The notes below the pieces were generated by a model. The model was not told the origin of the DNA. It did not search any database and saw only the letters and a list, made by a program, of their open reading frames with translations. Shown here one piece after another: positions 5,757 to 12,298 of a stretch of DNA of 12,524 nucleotides. The stretch is taken from contig CAZHDI010000096.1 of the NCBI GenBank assembly GCA_964531285.1, positions 1-12,524 on the forward strand, in the 5' to 3' direction. The stretch is from CAZHDI01 sp964531285 (GTDB lineage: Bacteria; Pseudomonadota; Alphaproteobacteria; JAJFIK01). Each line of letters begins with the position of its first letter. Position 1 is the first letter of the stretch. The translations under genes were made by a program, and so were the position numbers.

Positions 5757-6755
5757 ATGTCTGAACCGAAATACGATGTCATCGGCATCGGCAACGCCAT
5801 TGTCGACGTCCTGACCCACGCGGATGACGCGTTCCTGAAGGACCATGACATCGCCAAGGGCGCGATGACCCTGATCGACACCGACCGGGCCACCTTCCTC
5901 TATGACAAGATGGCGCCGGGCGTCGAGATTTCAGGGGGCTCGGCGGCGAACACCATCGCCGGCATCGCCTCGTTCGGCGGCAAGGCCGCCTATGCGGGCA
6001 AAGTGGCCAAGGACCAGCTGGGCGATGTGTTCGCCCATGACATCCGCGCCGCGGGTGTGCATTACGAGACCGCGCCGCTGGCCGACGGTCCGCCGACCGC
6101 GCGCTGCCTGATCCTGGTCACACCCGATGCCCAGCGCAGCATGAACACCTTCCTGGGCGCCTCGGCCCTGCTGAACCCGGCGGATGTGGATACCGGGATC
6201 GTGGCGGATGCCAAGGTGACCTATCTGGAAGGCTATCTGTTCGACCCCGCGCCCGCCAAGGAAGCCTTCTACAAGGCCGCCGCCGCGGCGCACGAGGCCG
6301 GACGCGCCGTGGCGCTGACCCTGTCGGATGCGTTCTGCGTGGACCGCCATCGGGAGGACTTCAAGCATCTGGTCTCGCGCGAGGCCGATATCCTGTTCGC
6401 CAATGAGGCCGAGATCAAAGCGCTCTACGAGACCAACAGTTTCGAGGAGGCGCTGGAGGCGGTGCGCGGGCAATGCGAAATCGCCGCCCTGACCCGCTCG
6501 GAAAAGGGCTCGGTCATCGTGATGGGCGATGAGGTCGTCGAGGTGCCGGCCGAACCGGTGGACAAGGTGGTCGACACGACCGGCGCCGGCGATCTCTACG
6601 CCGCGGGCTTCCTGTTCGGCTTCGCGCGCGCCAAGCCCATGGGGGAGTGCGGGCGTCTGGGCAGTCTCGCCGCCGGCGAGATCATCAGCCATTTCGGCGC
6701 CCGGCCGGACGTGTCCCTCAAGGACCTCGCTGCCCAGAAAGGCGTGGTGATCTAA
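5757..6755 (+). CDS. PfkB-family kinase, probably adenosine kinase
   Basis: The product is 332 residues and belongs to the ribokinase/PfkB family of ATP-dependent nucleoside and sugar kinases. Visible motifs are YDVIGIGNAIVDVL (6-19), the substrate-lid GGSAANT (60-66), the first family signature GGKAAYAGKVAKDQLG (74-89), NEAEI (216-220), and the anion-hole/catalytic signature DTTGAGD (273-279) with catalytic Asp279. The overall pattern, including TARCLILVTPDAQRSMNTFLGA (114-135), matches proteins commonly annotated as adenosine kinase in alphaproteobacteria, which would salvage adenosine to AMP. The substrate is inferred; a related sugar kinase cannot be excluded. AGAGGA (5746-5751) lies five bases before the ATG, so the upstream in-frame ATG at 5661, which lies inside the divergent gene, is not used. 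The stop is only four bases from the hisE stop (convergent). Confidence 0.92.
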   Translation: MSEPKYDVIGIGNAIVDVLTHADDAFLKDHDIAKGAMTLIDTDRATFLYDKMAPGVEISGGSAANTIAGIASFGGKAAYAGKVAKDQLGDVFAHDIRAAGVHYETAPLADGPPTARCLILVTPDAQRSMNTFLGASALLNPADVDTGIVADAKVTYLEGYLFDPAPAKEAFYKAAAAAHEAGRAVALTLSDAFCVDRHREDFKHLVSREADILFANEAEIKALYETNSFEEALEAVRGQCEIAALTRSEKGSVIVMGDEVVEVPAEPVDKVVDTTGAGDLYAAGFLFGFARAKPMGECGRLGSLAAGEIISHFGARPDVSLKDLAAQKGVVI

Positions 6756-6759
6756 GCCG

Positions 6760-7107
6760 TCACGACGTCCGGGATGCCTTTTCGGCATGGCCGGACACAC
6801 CCTCGCGGCGGGCGAGTTCCGCCGCGACCTCGCTGGGTGCGATGCCGGCGGCCTCCCACAGGATGAGCAGGTGGAACAAGAGGTCGGCGGATTCCGACAC
6901 CAGGCGAGCGGTATCGCCCGGCGCGGCGGTGACGGCGGCCATGGCAGTCTCGACCGCCTCCTCACCCACCTTTTTGGCGCAGTGCTCCACGCCCTTGGCG
7001 AGTTTGGCGGCAACATAGGACTGCGCCGGATCGGCCGTGCGGCGCGCGGCGACGGTTTCGCTCAGATGCGCCAGGACGGCGCCTAGATCTGCGGTGTTCT
7101 GGGTCAT
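6760..7107 (-). CDS. hisE: Phosphoribosyl-ATP pyrophosphohydrolase (HisE)
   Basis: This is the second enzyme of histidine synthesis, hydrolysing phosphoribosyl-ATP to phosphoribosyl-AMP and pyrophosphate. The product is 115 residues, a normal size for a stand-alone HisE. It has the all-alpha NTP-pyrophosphatase (MazG-like) pattern: KKVGEEAVET (45-54) and SESADLLFHLLILW (71-84), with the metal-binding Glu/Asp residues Glu49, Glu50, Glu53, Glu72 and Asp75. The tail REGVSGHAEKASR (101-113) is typical of alphaproteobacterial HisE. No HisI domain is fused. There is no good ribosome binding site before ATG 7107. It lies 33 bases downstream of the CYTH-CHAD gene on the same strand, so the two are probably co-transcribed. 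It is separated from hisF by that gene and a repeat-bearing spacer. Confidence 0.96.
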   Translation of the reverse strand: MTQNTADLGAVLAHLSETVAARRTADPAQSYVAAKLAKGVEHCAKKVGEEAVETAMAAVTAAPGDTARLVSESADLLFHLLILWEAAGIAPSEVAAELARREGVSGHAEKASRTS

Positions 7108-7140
7108 GGGCGCCGGTTTATCAGACCCCGCCGGGCCTGC

Positions 7141-8721
7141 CTATCGCGCGCTCCGCCAGAACGGCTCGGCATCGAGCCAGCGGCCATACCGCTCGCGCGC
7201 CCGGCTCCAATCGCGTTCGGCCCGCTCCATATGCCAGGCGATGATCGCGGTGCCGGCGTCGCGGGCGGTGGGACCGTGGGCCGCCTGGGCCATGACGGGT
7301 ACCAGGCGCTCGGCGGTGGCGACATCGTTGAGCGCGCCGAACCGGTTTTGAAGCTTCGTCAGGTGCTTCAGGTAGACCGCGACCGCCTCGGGGGCGTAGA
7401 GGCTTTCGAAAAACTCCACCGCATAGCGCAGCTTCTTGATCTCGATGCGCAGCTCATGGCGCTCATCGACCGTAAGATCCTCCAGGCTGTTGGCATAGGC
7501 CCGCACGCTGGCGGACCGCTTGTCGAGGACCCGGCCCGCGAAGGCGCCGACGCCCACATCCTGGCGTTTGCGGGCCGCCCCGGTCTCGCGCCACGGCCGG
7601 GACTCCAGCATGCAGGCCAGATCCATCACCAGGGACGCAACCGCACCATTGGCAGCGAAATCGCTCACCAAACCGTCCCAGGCGCGCAGGCGGCTGCGCT
7701 CCAAGGCTTCGAGAAGCTCAACACCGCCATCGGGTGCATGAAGCGCGCTCAAAGCCGGGTCCAGAATGTCCCGGCGCATGACATCGAGATCGCGCACCGC
7801 CCCCAGCGCGCCGGCCACGGCCTTGGCCCGGTCCGCAAACGGCGTCACAAGGGGCCGGCCCAGCGCCCGGCGGAACACCGTGAACCCGGCCCGCAGACGG
7901 CGCAGCGCCACCCGCATCTGATGCACGCCCTCCGGCAGGCGCGTCTCCATCACCGCGGGCTCATTGGCGATCAGATGGTCCAGACAGCCGCGCGCGATGG
8001 TCCGGAAGGCCGCCTCGGCGGTGGCGTTCGGGTCCAGCACCAGGGGCGCGGCTTTGGTAAAGCCCGGGATCGCCCCTTCGGCCAGGGCATAGCCGCGCTC
8101 GGCCTTGCTCAACGCGCCCACCCGGACCGGCGCGGCCCGGGCAATCCGCGCGCCCAGATCGAAGACCGCGCCGGGGCGCCCCTCCTTGAGTTCAAGCTCC
8201 ACCTCGCTGACCGGACAAGCGGCATCGCGCGCAATGACATCGCCCTGATCGACCGCGATCTCGATCCGGCTGCCGCAGGGCGCGGTGTGGAGGCCCTTGC
8301 GCCGGTCGATCTGGGTGACGAAGAGCGGCCGCAGCCGGACCAGATTCGCCTGGACCAGCATCCGGATGGTCATATCCGCGATGCGGCTGGGGTCCGGCCC
8401 GTCGCGGGCGCGGTCGAGATCGAGATCGGCATTGAGTTCGAGCCGGTCCTTGAGGCCCGCCAGCCCGGTGCCGAAGGTCTTCACGGTCTGAACGACGCGC
8501 CCCGCGCTATACCGCAAGCGGATGGCAATCCCGGCCTGTTTGAGCGCAAGGTCCGGCGTGTCGAAATAGGTGGTCACCGCCGGACGGGCGGGCGCATAGA
8601 GGGCTGCGCCGAGATCGGCCACATCGTGGAGCCGCGGCAGGTCGGCCGGATCGATCAACAGGGCCAGCTCAACCTCGCGGGTCTTCGCCGTATCTGACAC
8701 ACGCCCGGTCGATTCGCTCAC
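7141..8721 (-). CDS. CYTH-CHAD domain protein (inorganic triphosphatase/polyphosphate-binding type)
   Basis: The product is 526 residues from GTG 8721, chosen because GGGGG lies five bases upstream (8727-8731); TTG 8733 and GTG 8700 are alternatives. Residues about 14-205 form a CYTH tunnel-fold domain: EVELALLID (16-24), TYFDTPDLALKQAGIAIRLR (51-70), QTVK (78-81), VELEL (174-178) and LSKAERGYAL (204-213). Residues about 232-515 form a CHAD helical domain: HQMRVALRRLR (267-277), RDLDV (310-314), HELRIEIKKLRY (422-433) and LQNRFGALNDV (457-467). The basic His/Arg/Lys helices of CHAD bind polyphosphate in studied members. E. coli YgiF, with this architecture, hydrolyses inorganic triphosphate. 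The classical ExExK motif reads E-V-E-L-A here (Lys replaced by Ala20), so activity may be altered. The gene sits between hisF and hisE. Confidence 0.93.
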   Translation of the reverse strand: MSESTGRVSDTAKTREVELALLIDPADLPRLHDVADLGAALYAPARPAVTTYFDTPDLALKQAGIAIRLRYSAGRVVQTVKTFGTGLAGLKDRLELNADLDLDRARDGPDPSRIADMTIRMLVQANLVRLRPLFVTQIDRRKGLHTAPCGSRIEIAVDQGDVIARDAACPVSEVELELKEGRPGAVFDLGARIARAAPVRVGALSKAERGYALAEGAIPGFTKAAPLVLDPNATAEAAFRTIARGCLDHLIANEPAVMETRLPEGVHQMRVALRRLRAGFTVFRRALGRPLVTPFADRAKAVAGALGAVRDLDVMRRDILDPALSALHAPDGGVELLEALERSRLRAWDGLVSDFAANGAVASLVMDLACMLESRPWRETGAARKRQDVGVGAFAGRVLDKRSASVRAYANSLEDLTVDERHELRIEIKKLRYAVEFFESLYAPEAVAVYLKHLTKLQNRFGALNDVATAERLVPVMAQAAHGPTARDAGTAIIAWHMERAERDWSRARERYGRWLDAEPFWRSAR

Positions 8722-8876
8722 CCATACCCCCAACCGTCCGTTGACCCGTAGTTCAGCCTACCATTATCGCGGGCTTTTTATAACGGTTTTGCGACAGTAC
8801 ACGCCATGGCGGCTGTTGCCGACAGCTTACACCGGAAAGAGCAACCGCGCTCACAGTCCGATTCAAAAATCCACAC

Positions 8877-9075
8877 GCATTCGGTTTTTGGGACATGCGA
8901 TCCGGATGCGTCATTCCGGCCGTCACACGAGCCCAAAAACCATTGGTTTTTGGGTGGCGAGTGGTCGAGCCGGAATCCAGGGCCGCAGGCTCCGCATTTA
9001 GCGCCCTGGATTCCGGACAGCGCAATTTGCCATCCAAATCAATGATTTGGGGCAAATTGGCTTCCGGAATGACGC
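8877..9075. repeat. Nested palindromic repeat element (REP/BIME-like)
   Basis: An outer stem GCGTCATTCCGG (8908-8919) with CCGGAATGACGC (9064-9075) encloses three hairpins. These are CCCAAAAACC-ATT-GGTTTTTGGG (8932-8954), CCGGAATCCAGGGC (8970-8983) with GCCCTGGATTCCGG (9003-9016), and CAATTTGCC (9023-9031) with GGCAAATTG (9051-9059) around an inner CCAAAT/ATTTGG stem. A further weak stem GCATTCGG (8877-8884) with CCGGATGC (8902-8909) flanks the left side, and GGTTTTTGGG occurs a second time at 8883-8892. The GTCATTCCGG and TGGATTCCGG words match a type of dispersed intergenic palindrome I know from proteobacterial genomes. Whether this exact arrangement occurs elsewhere in the genome cannot be told here. 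No transposase or terminal target duplication was seen. Confidence 0.85.
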
Positions 9076-9081
9076 AAGAGA

Positions 9082-9097
9082 GGACCGTCAATGGTCC
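9082..9097 (-). terminator. Weak hairpin downstream of hisF
   Basis: On the minus strand GGACC-ATTGAC-GGTCC forms a 5-base-pair stem about 26 bases after the hisF stop, followed by TCTCTT. The pyrimidine tail is only partly T. It could be a modest terminator of hisH-hisA-hisF or simply a small structure. Confidence 0.25.
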
Positions 9098-9122
9098 ACA
9101 GGGCCAAAGCAGGCGCGGCGCA

Positions 9123-9881
9123 CTACAAGCGGACGGGTACGCCGGCCTGGGCCATGTGCGCCTTGGCCTCGGCGATGGAATGGGTGCCGAAATGGAAGAT
9201 CGACGCGGCCAGCACCGCATCGGCGCCGCCTTCGGTTACCCCATCGACCAAATGATCGAGATCGCCGACACCGCCCGATGCGATGACCGGCACGCCGACC
9301 GCTGACGTGATCGCCTTGGTGAGCGCCAGATCGAAGCCCGCCTTGGTGCCGTCCCGGTCCATTGAGGTCAGGAGGATTTCGCCCGCACCCCGCTCGACCA
9401 TGCGCCGGGCATAGGCCACCGCATCGAGCCCGGTTGGCTGGCGGCCGCCATGGGTGAAGATCTCCCATTTGCCGTCCGCAACCTGGCGCGCATCGATCGC
9501 CACGACGATGCACTGGCTGCCGAATTTCTCCGCCGCCTCGGACACGAAGTCCGGTGTGCGGACCGCCGCCGTGTTGATCGAGACCTTGTCGGCACCGGCC
9601 AGGAGCAACTGGCGGATGTCGTCCGCGGTGCGCACGCCTCCGCCGACGGTCAGCGGCATGAAACAATGCTCCGCCGTGCGCGCGACCACATCGAGCAGGA
9701 TGCCCCGGTCCTCATGGCTGGCGGTGATATCGAGAAAACACAGTTCGTCCGCCCCGGCCTTGTCATAGACCATGGCCTGCTCGACCGGATCGCCCGCGTC
9801 GCGCAGATCCTCGAACTGCACGCCTTTGACGACGCGGCCGTCCTTTACGTCGAGACACGGAATGATGCGGACCTTAAGCAT
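9123..9881 (-). CDS. hisF: Imidazole glycerol phosphate synthase cyclase subunit (HisF)
   Basis: With HisH it forms the synthase that converts PRFAR plus ammonia into imidazole glycerol phosphate and AICAR. The product is 252 residues, the normal length for this single beta/alpha-barrel. IIPCLDVKDGRVVKG (6-20) contains catalytic Asp11. VGGGVRT (79-85) and SINTAA (101-106) are phosphate-binding elements. VVAIDAR (126-132) holds catalytic Asp130, followed by TSMDRDGTK (172-180) and the second phosphate loop VIASGGVG (199-206). ATG 9881 overlaps the hisA stop by eight bases (ATGCTTAA). Its ribosome binding site GAGGGG (9892-9897) lies inside the hisA coding end, so translation is probably coupled. 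It ends at TAG 9123, 48 bases before the palindromic element on this strand. Confidence 0.98.
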   Translation of the reverse strand: MLKVRIIPCLDVKDGRVVKGVQFEDLRDAGDPVEQAMVYDKAGADELCFLDITASHEDRGILLDVVARTAEHCFMPLTVGGGVRTADDIRQLLLAGADKVSINTAAVRTPDFVSEAAEKFGSQCIVVAIDARQVADGKWEIFTHGGRQPTGLDAVAYARRMVERGAGEILLTSMDRDGTKAGFDLALTKAITSAVGVPVIASGGVGDLDHLVDGVTEGGADAVLAASIFHFGTHSIAEAKAHMAQAGVPVRL

Positions 9882-10620
9882 GGGGTGCGATCCCCTCGCC
9901 GGGCCCGCGCGCGATCGCCAGCGCTTTTTGAGCCTCGATGCGGCCGTCATAGAGCGCCCGGCCGATCACGGCGCCGGCCAGCGGCGGTGTTGCCGCGATG
10001 CGTTCAATGTCGTCGATCCCTGCAACCCCGCCCGAAACGATAACCGGAATGGAAACCGTGCGGCCCAGAGCCGCGCTGGCGGCCACATTTGCACCGCCCA
10101 AGAGGCCATCACGCTCAATATCGGTGTGAATGATCGCCGAAACGCCGGCATCTTCGAACTTTTTGGCCAAATCCAGCGCCGAAAGGTCGGTTTCTTCGGC
10201 CCAACCGGCGACAGCGACCCGTCCCGCGCGTGAATCGATGCCCACGGCAATGCGTCCGGGGTATGTGCGGGCGGCCTCGCGCACCAGATCGGGGTCTTTC
10301 ACGGCCACGGTGCCGAGGATGACGCGGGTGATGCCGGCGCTCAGCCAATGCTCGATGGTTGCCAGATCTCTGATGCCGCCGCCGAGCTGAATCGGCAGGT
10401 CGATGGCCGCCCGGATCGCCGTGACCGCCTCGTGATTGACCGGTTTGCCCTCGAACGCCCCGTTCAGGTCCACCAAATGCAGGTATTCGAACCCCATTCT
10501 GGCGAAATCCGCCGCCTGGGCCGCCGGATCGGCGTTGAACACCGTGTCTTTGGCCATGTCGCCCTGTTCCAGGCGCACGCACTGGCCGTTTTTGAGGTCG
10601 ATGGCGGGATAGAGGATCAT
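9874..10620 (-). CDS. hisA: ProFAR isomerase (HisA)
   Basis: This cytoplasmic enzyme carries out the Amadori rearrangement of ProFAR to PRFAR in histidine synthesis and is a beta/alpha-barrel homologous to HisF. The product is 248 residues, the usual size. YPAIDLKNGQCVRL (4-17) contains the catalytic Asp8. QLGGGIR (78-84) and ILGTVA (101-106) belong to the first phosphate-binding site. VGIDSRAG (126-133) contains catalytic Asp129. HTDIERDG (165-172) and VIVSGGV (193-199) complete the barrel signatures. ATG 10620 has AAAGG about nine bases upstream. It starts 11 bases after the hisH stop and overlaps hisF by eight bases, which marks a hisH-hisA-hisF operon read leftwards. Confidence 0.98.
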   Translation of the reverse strand: MILYPAIDLKNGQCVRLEQGDMAKDTVFNADPAAQAADFARMGFEYLHLVDLNGAFEGKPVNHEAVTAIRAAIDLPIQLGGGIRDLATIEHWLSAGITRVILGTVAVKDPDLVREAARTYPGRIAVGIDSRAGRVAVAGWAEETDLSALDLAKKFEDAGVSAIIHTDIERDGLLGGANVAASAALGRTVSIPVIVSGGVAGIDDIERIAATPPLAGAVIGRALYDGRIEAQKALAIARGPGEGIAPHA

Positions 10621-10631
10621 GCAAACGGCCT

Positions 10632-11333
10632 TTACGGGCTCCAGGTGAGGAAATTCTTCAGAAGAGTCAGGCCAACCGCCTGGCTTTTCTCCGGGTGGAA
10701 TTGCGTGCCCGCCACTGTGTCTTTCGCCACAAATGCGGTGATCGGGCCGCCGTAATCGGTCGTGGCGCAGCTATGGGCCGGATTTTCGGTCTCGAAACAG
10801 TAGGAATGGACGAAATAAGCGTGCGGGCCGCCGTCCTGAGCCGGTAAATCGGCCAAGAGCGGGTGCTGCGCGGTCACATCGAGCACATTCCAGCCCATAT
10901 GCGGGCTTTTCAGCCGCCGCCCGAGCCCCAGCGCCTGGGCCGCCGTTTCATCCATTCGGGCCCGTTTGCGGTCTTCCAGGGCCACCACATCGCCGGGAAT
11001 CCAGCCGAAGCCGTCATACCGGCCATGTTCATGGCCCGTGGTGGCCAAAAGCTGCATGCCGACGCAAATACCCAGAAACGGCCGGGCCTTCCAGCGCACG
11101 ACCTGGGCCAATGCCTCATCCATCCCGTCAATGGCGATAATCCCGCCCCGGCAATCGGCGAACGCACCGACGCCCGGCAGCACCACCCTGTCGGCATGGG
11201 CCACTGTGTCGGGATCGCGGGTTACGGTCACCGCGACATCGGCGCCGGTTTCATGCACCGCGCGGTCCAGGGCACGGGAGGCCGAGCGCAGATTGCCGGA
11301 GCCGTAATCGACGATGGTGAGCTGTGACGTCAC
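10632..11333 (-). CDS. hisH: Imidazole glycerol phosphate synthase glutaminase subunit (HisH)
   Basis: This class I glutamine amidotransferase supplies ammonia to HisF through the barrel. The product is 233 residues from GTG 11333. IVDYGSGNLRS (7-17) is the conserved beginning and LPGVGAF (52-58) the oxyanion-region motif. FLGICVGMQLL (86-96) holds the nucleophile Cys90. QFHPEKSQ (211-218) holds His213 and Glu215 of the triad. The alternative longer reading to 11447 has no family similarity, so GTG 11333 is chosen even though no strong ribosome binding site precedes it. The 49-residue membrane protein gene ends 37 bases upstream on the same strand and may be the first gene of the operon. Confidence 0.97.
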   Translation of the reverse strand: MTSQLTIVDYGSGNLRSASRALDRAVHETGADVAVTVTRDPDTVAHADRVVLPGVGAFADCRGGIIAIDGMDEALAQVVRWKARPFLGICVGMQLLATTGHEHGRYDGFGWIPGDVVALEDRKRARMDETAAQALGLGRRLKSPHMGWNVLDVTAQHPLLADLPAQDGGPHAYFVHSYCFETENPAHSCATTDYGGPITAFVAKDTVAGTQFHPEKSQAVGLTLLKNFLTWSP

Positions 11334-11370
11334 AGGGCAGGCGGTCCGTCGCGCATGAGATGAAGAGCCG

Positions 11371-11520
11371 TCAGTCGGGCCAGTTGTCTTCGTCACCGAA
11401 AGGCCGGCCCTTGCGGCGGTCCCGGTCGGACCGGCGCTGGATCCCAAGCTTGCCGATCACAACAATGGTGATGGCGGCGCCGAGCAGCACCACCCCCCAG
11501 AAGGCCAGCGCTTCGCCCAT
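11371..11520 (-). CDS. Small single-helix membrane protein (49 residues)
   Basis: ATG 11520 has GGAG (11528-11531) seven bases upstream, a better ribosome binding site than hisH itself has. Residues about 6-22 form a hydrophobic helix (FWGVVLLGAAITIVVIG). A strongly basic stretch follows, with seven Arg/Lys in residues 29-39, and then an acidic, Trp-containing tail (GDEDNWPD, 42-49). By the positive-inside rule the C-terminus would be cytoplasmic. I do not recognise a family. Its position directly upstream of hisH, with 37 bases between, suggests co-transcription with the his genes. It is divergent from hslV across 201 bases. A longer reading to 11619 adds unlikely sequence and lacks a binding site. 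Confidence 0.6.
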   Translation of the reverse strand: MGEALAFWGVVLLGAAITIVVIGKLGIQRRSDRDRRKGRPFGDEDNWPD

Positions 11521-11721
11521 GGGCCATCTCCCCGGATTGATCGTCAACCCTTTCGCTGCTTCTACGATGACGGCGGTGCGGTGCGAAGGCAAGCCGCAGC
11601 CATGCCGCCGGGCTTGCAACCGCGTACGCCAGACGCCAAGTCATGGGCCCGGCCACGGCGCGCGGCGCCGGCCCGGCCGGCCGCCATCACCTTCGAACGC
11701 CTATCCTGTGAGATTGTGCCC
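11521..11721. promoter_or_regulatory. Divergent promoter region between the small membrane protein gene and hslV
   Basis: Both the leftward small-protein/his unit and the rightward hslVU unit must be initiated in this 201-base gap. The stretch at about 11535-11570 is the least GC-rich part. I looked for a heat-shock sigma-32 type promoter (CTTG near -35 and a CCATNT-like -10) upstream of hslV and found no convincing match. The part nearest hslV (about 11650-11695) is extremely GC-rich with overlapping short palindromes. Confidence 0.4.
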
Positions 11722-12291
11722 ATGACAGTTTCTTCGTCCGCCGATGACCGGGGCCCGGTCCTTCACGGCACGACCATCCTGACGGTCCGCAAGGGCGGCG
11801 AGGTGGTGATCGCCGGGGACGGCCAGGTCTCCATCGGCCCCACGGTCATCAAAGGGACGGCCCGCAAAGTGCGCCCGCTCGGCTCCGGCGGCACCGTGAT
11901 CGCCGGGTTCGCCGGGGCGACCGCGGACGCCATGACCCTGTTCGAGCGCCTTGAGGCCAAGCTGGAGACCTACCCTAAGCAGCTCACCCGGGCCGCCGTG
12001 GAACTCGCCAAGGACTGGCGCACGGTCCGCTTTCTGCGCCGCCTGGAAGCCATGATGATCGTGGCGGATGCCCAGGCGACCCTGGTGCTGACCGGCACCG
12101 GCGATGTTCTGGAGCCGGACGGCGGCATCGCGGCCATCGGATCGGGCGGGAACTATGCCCTGGCCGCGGCCCGCGCGCTCGCCGACAGCGAGCATGACGC
12201 GGAAACCATCGCGCGCAAGGCCATGGGCATCGCGGCCGATATTTGTGTTTATACAAACAATTCGTTGACGGTTGAAAAGCTGAAGGGATAA
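11722..12291 (+). CDS. hslV: ATP-dependent protease subunit HslV
   Basis: This is the proteolytic subunit of the cytoplasmic HslUV protease, a double hexameric ring related to the proteasome beta subunit. The product is 189 residues. The first 16 residues form a propeptide ending His-Gly. Cleavage before Thr17 would expose the catalytic threonine of TTILTVRKGG (17-26). GDGQVSIG (32-39) and FAGATADAMTLFERLE (58-73) are family signatures, as is the C-terminal AADICVYTNNSLTVEKL region. No strong ribosome binding site precedes ATG 11722, but further upstream starts would add non-conserved sequence. hslU begins seven bases after the stop. The last 40 or so coding bases (from about 12240) are markedly AT-rich compared with the rest of the gene. 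Confidence 0.97.
   Translation: MTVSSSADDRGPVLHGTTILTVRKGGEVVIAGDGQVSIGPTVIKGTARKVRPLGSGGTVIAGFAGATADAMTLFERLEAKLETYPKQLTRAAVELAKDWRTVRFLRRLEAMMIVADAQATLVLTGTGDVLEPDGGIAAIGSGGNYALAAARALADSEHDAETIARKAMGIAADICVYTNNSLTVEKLKG
12242..12257 (+). repeat. AT-rich inverted repeat in the 3' end of hslV
   Basis: TTTGT (12242-12246) and ACAAA (12253-12257) are inverted copies around GTTTAT. The patch uses A/T-ending codons (for Cys-Val-Tyr-Thr-Asn-Asn) unlike the neighbouring GC-rich codons. It lies about 45 bases before the hslU start. Confidence 0.4.
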
Positions 12292-12298
12292 CCGCTCC

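Larger units (their letters stand above)
8722..9122. other. 401-base spacer between hisF and the CYTH-CHAD gene
   Basis: No believable gene is present: the open frames through it are short and translate repeat sequence. About half is a nested palindromic element (8877-9075). Between it and the CYTH-CHAD start there is an AT-rich patch. On the minus strand it reads GTTATAAAAAG (8775-8785), and its TTATAA could serve as a -10 box for CYTH-CHAD and hisE, but no good -35 is seen at the right distance. A small hairpin (9082-9097) lies between the element and the end of hisF. Confidence 0.6.

Noticed and set aside
6765..6795. Hairpin ATGCC-TTTTC-GGCAT near the adenosine kinase and hisE stops as a terminator
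   Set aside because: It lies inside the hisE coding end, has only five base pairs and no T-run after it.
7231..8697. 488-residue plus-strand frame opposite the CYTH-CHAD gene
   Set aside because: It is a low-complexity, Gly/Arg/His/Gln-rich antisense shadow, while the minus strand shows clear CYTH and CHAD motifs.
8877..9075. CRISPR array or insertion sequence at the repeated hisF-CYTH-CHAD spacer
   Set aside because: The structure is nested inverted repeats, not regularly spaced direct repeats with spacers. There is no transposase frame and no terminal duplication.
11521..11721. Sigma-32 heat-shock promoter before hslV
   Set aside because: HslVU is often heat-inducible, but no pair of -35 and -10 boxes with proper spacing was found by eye.
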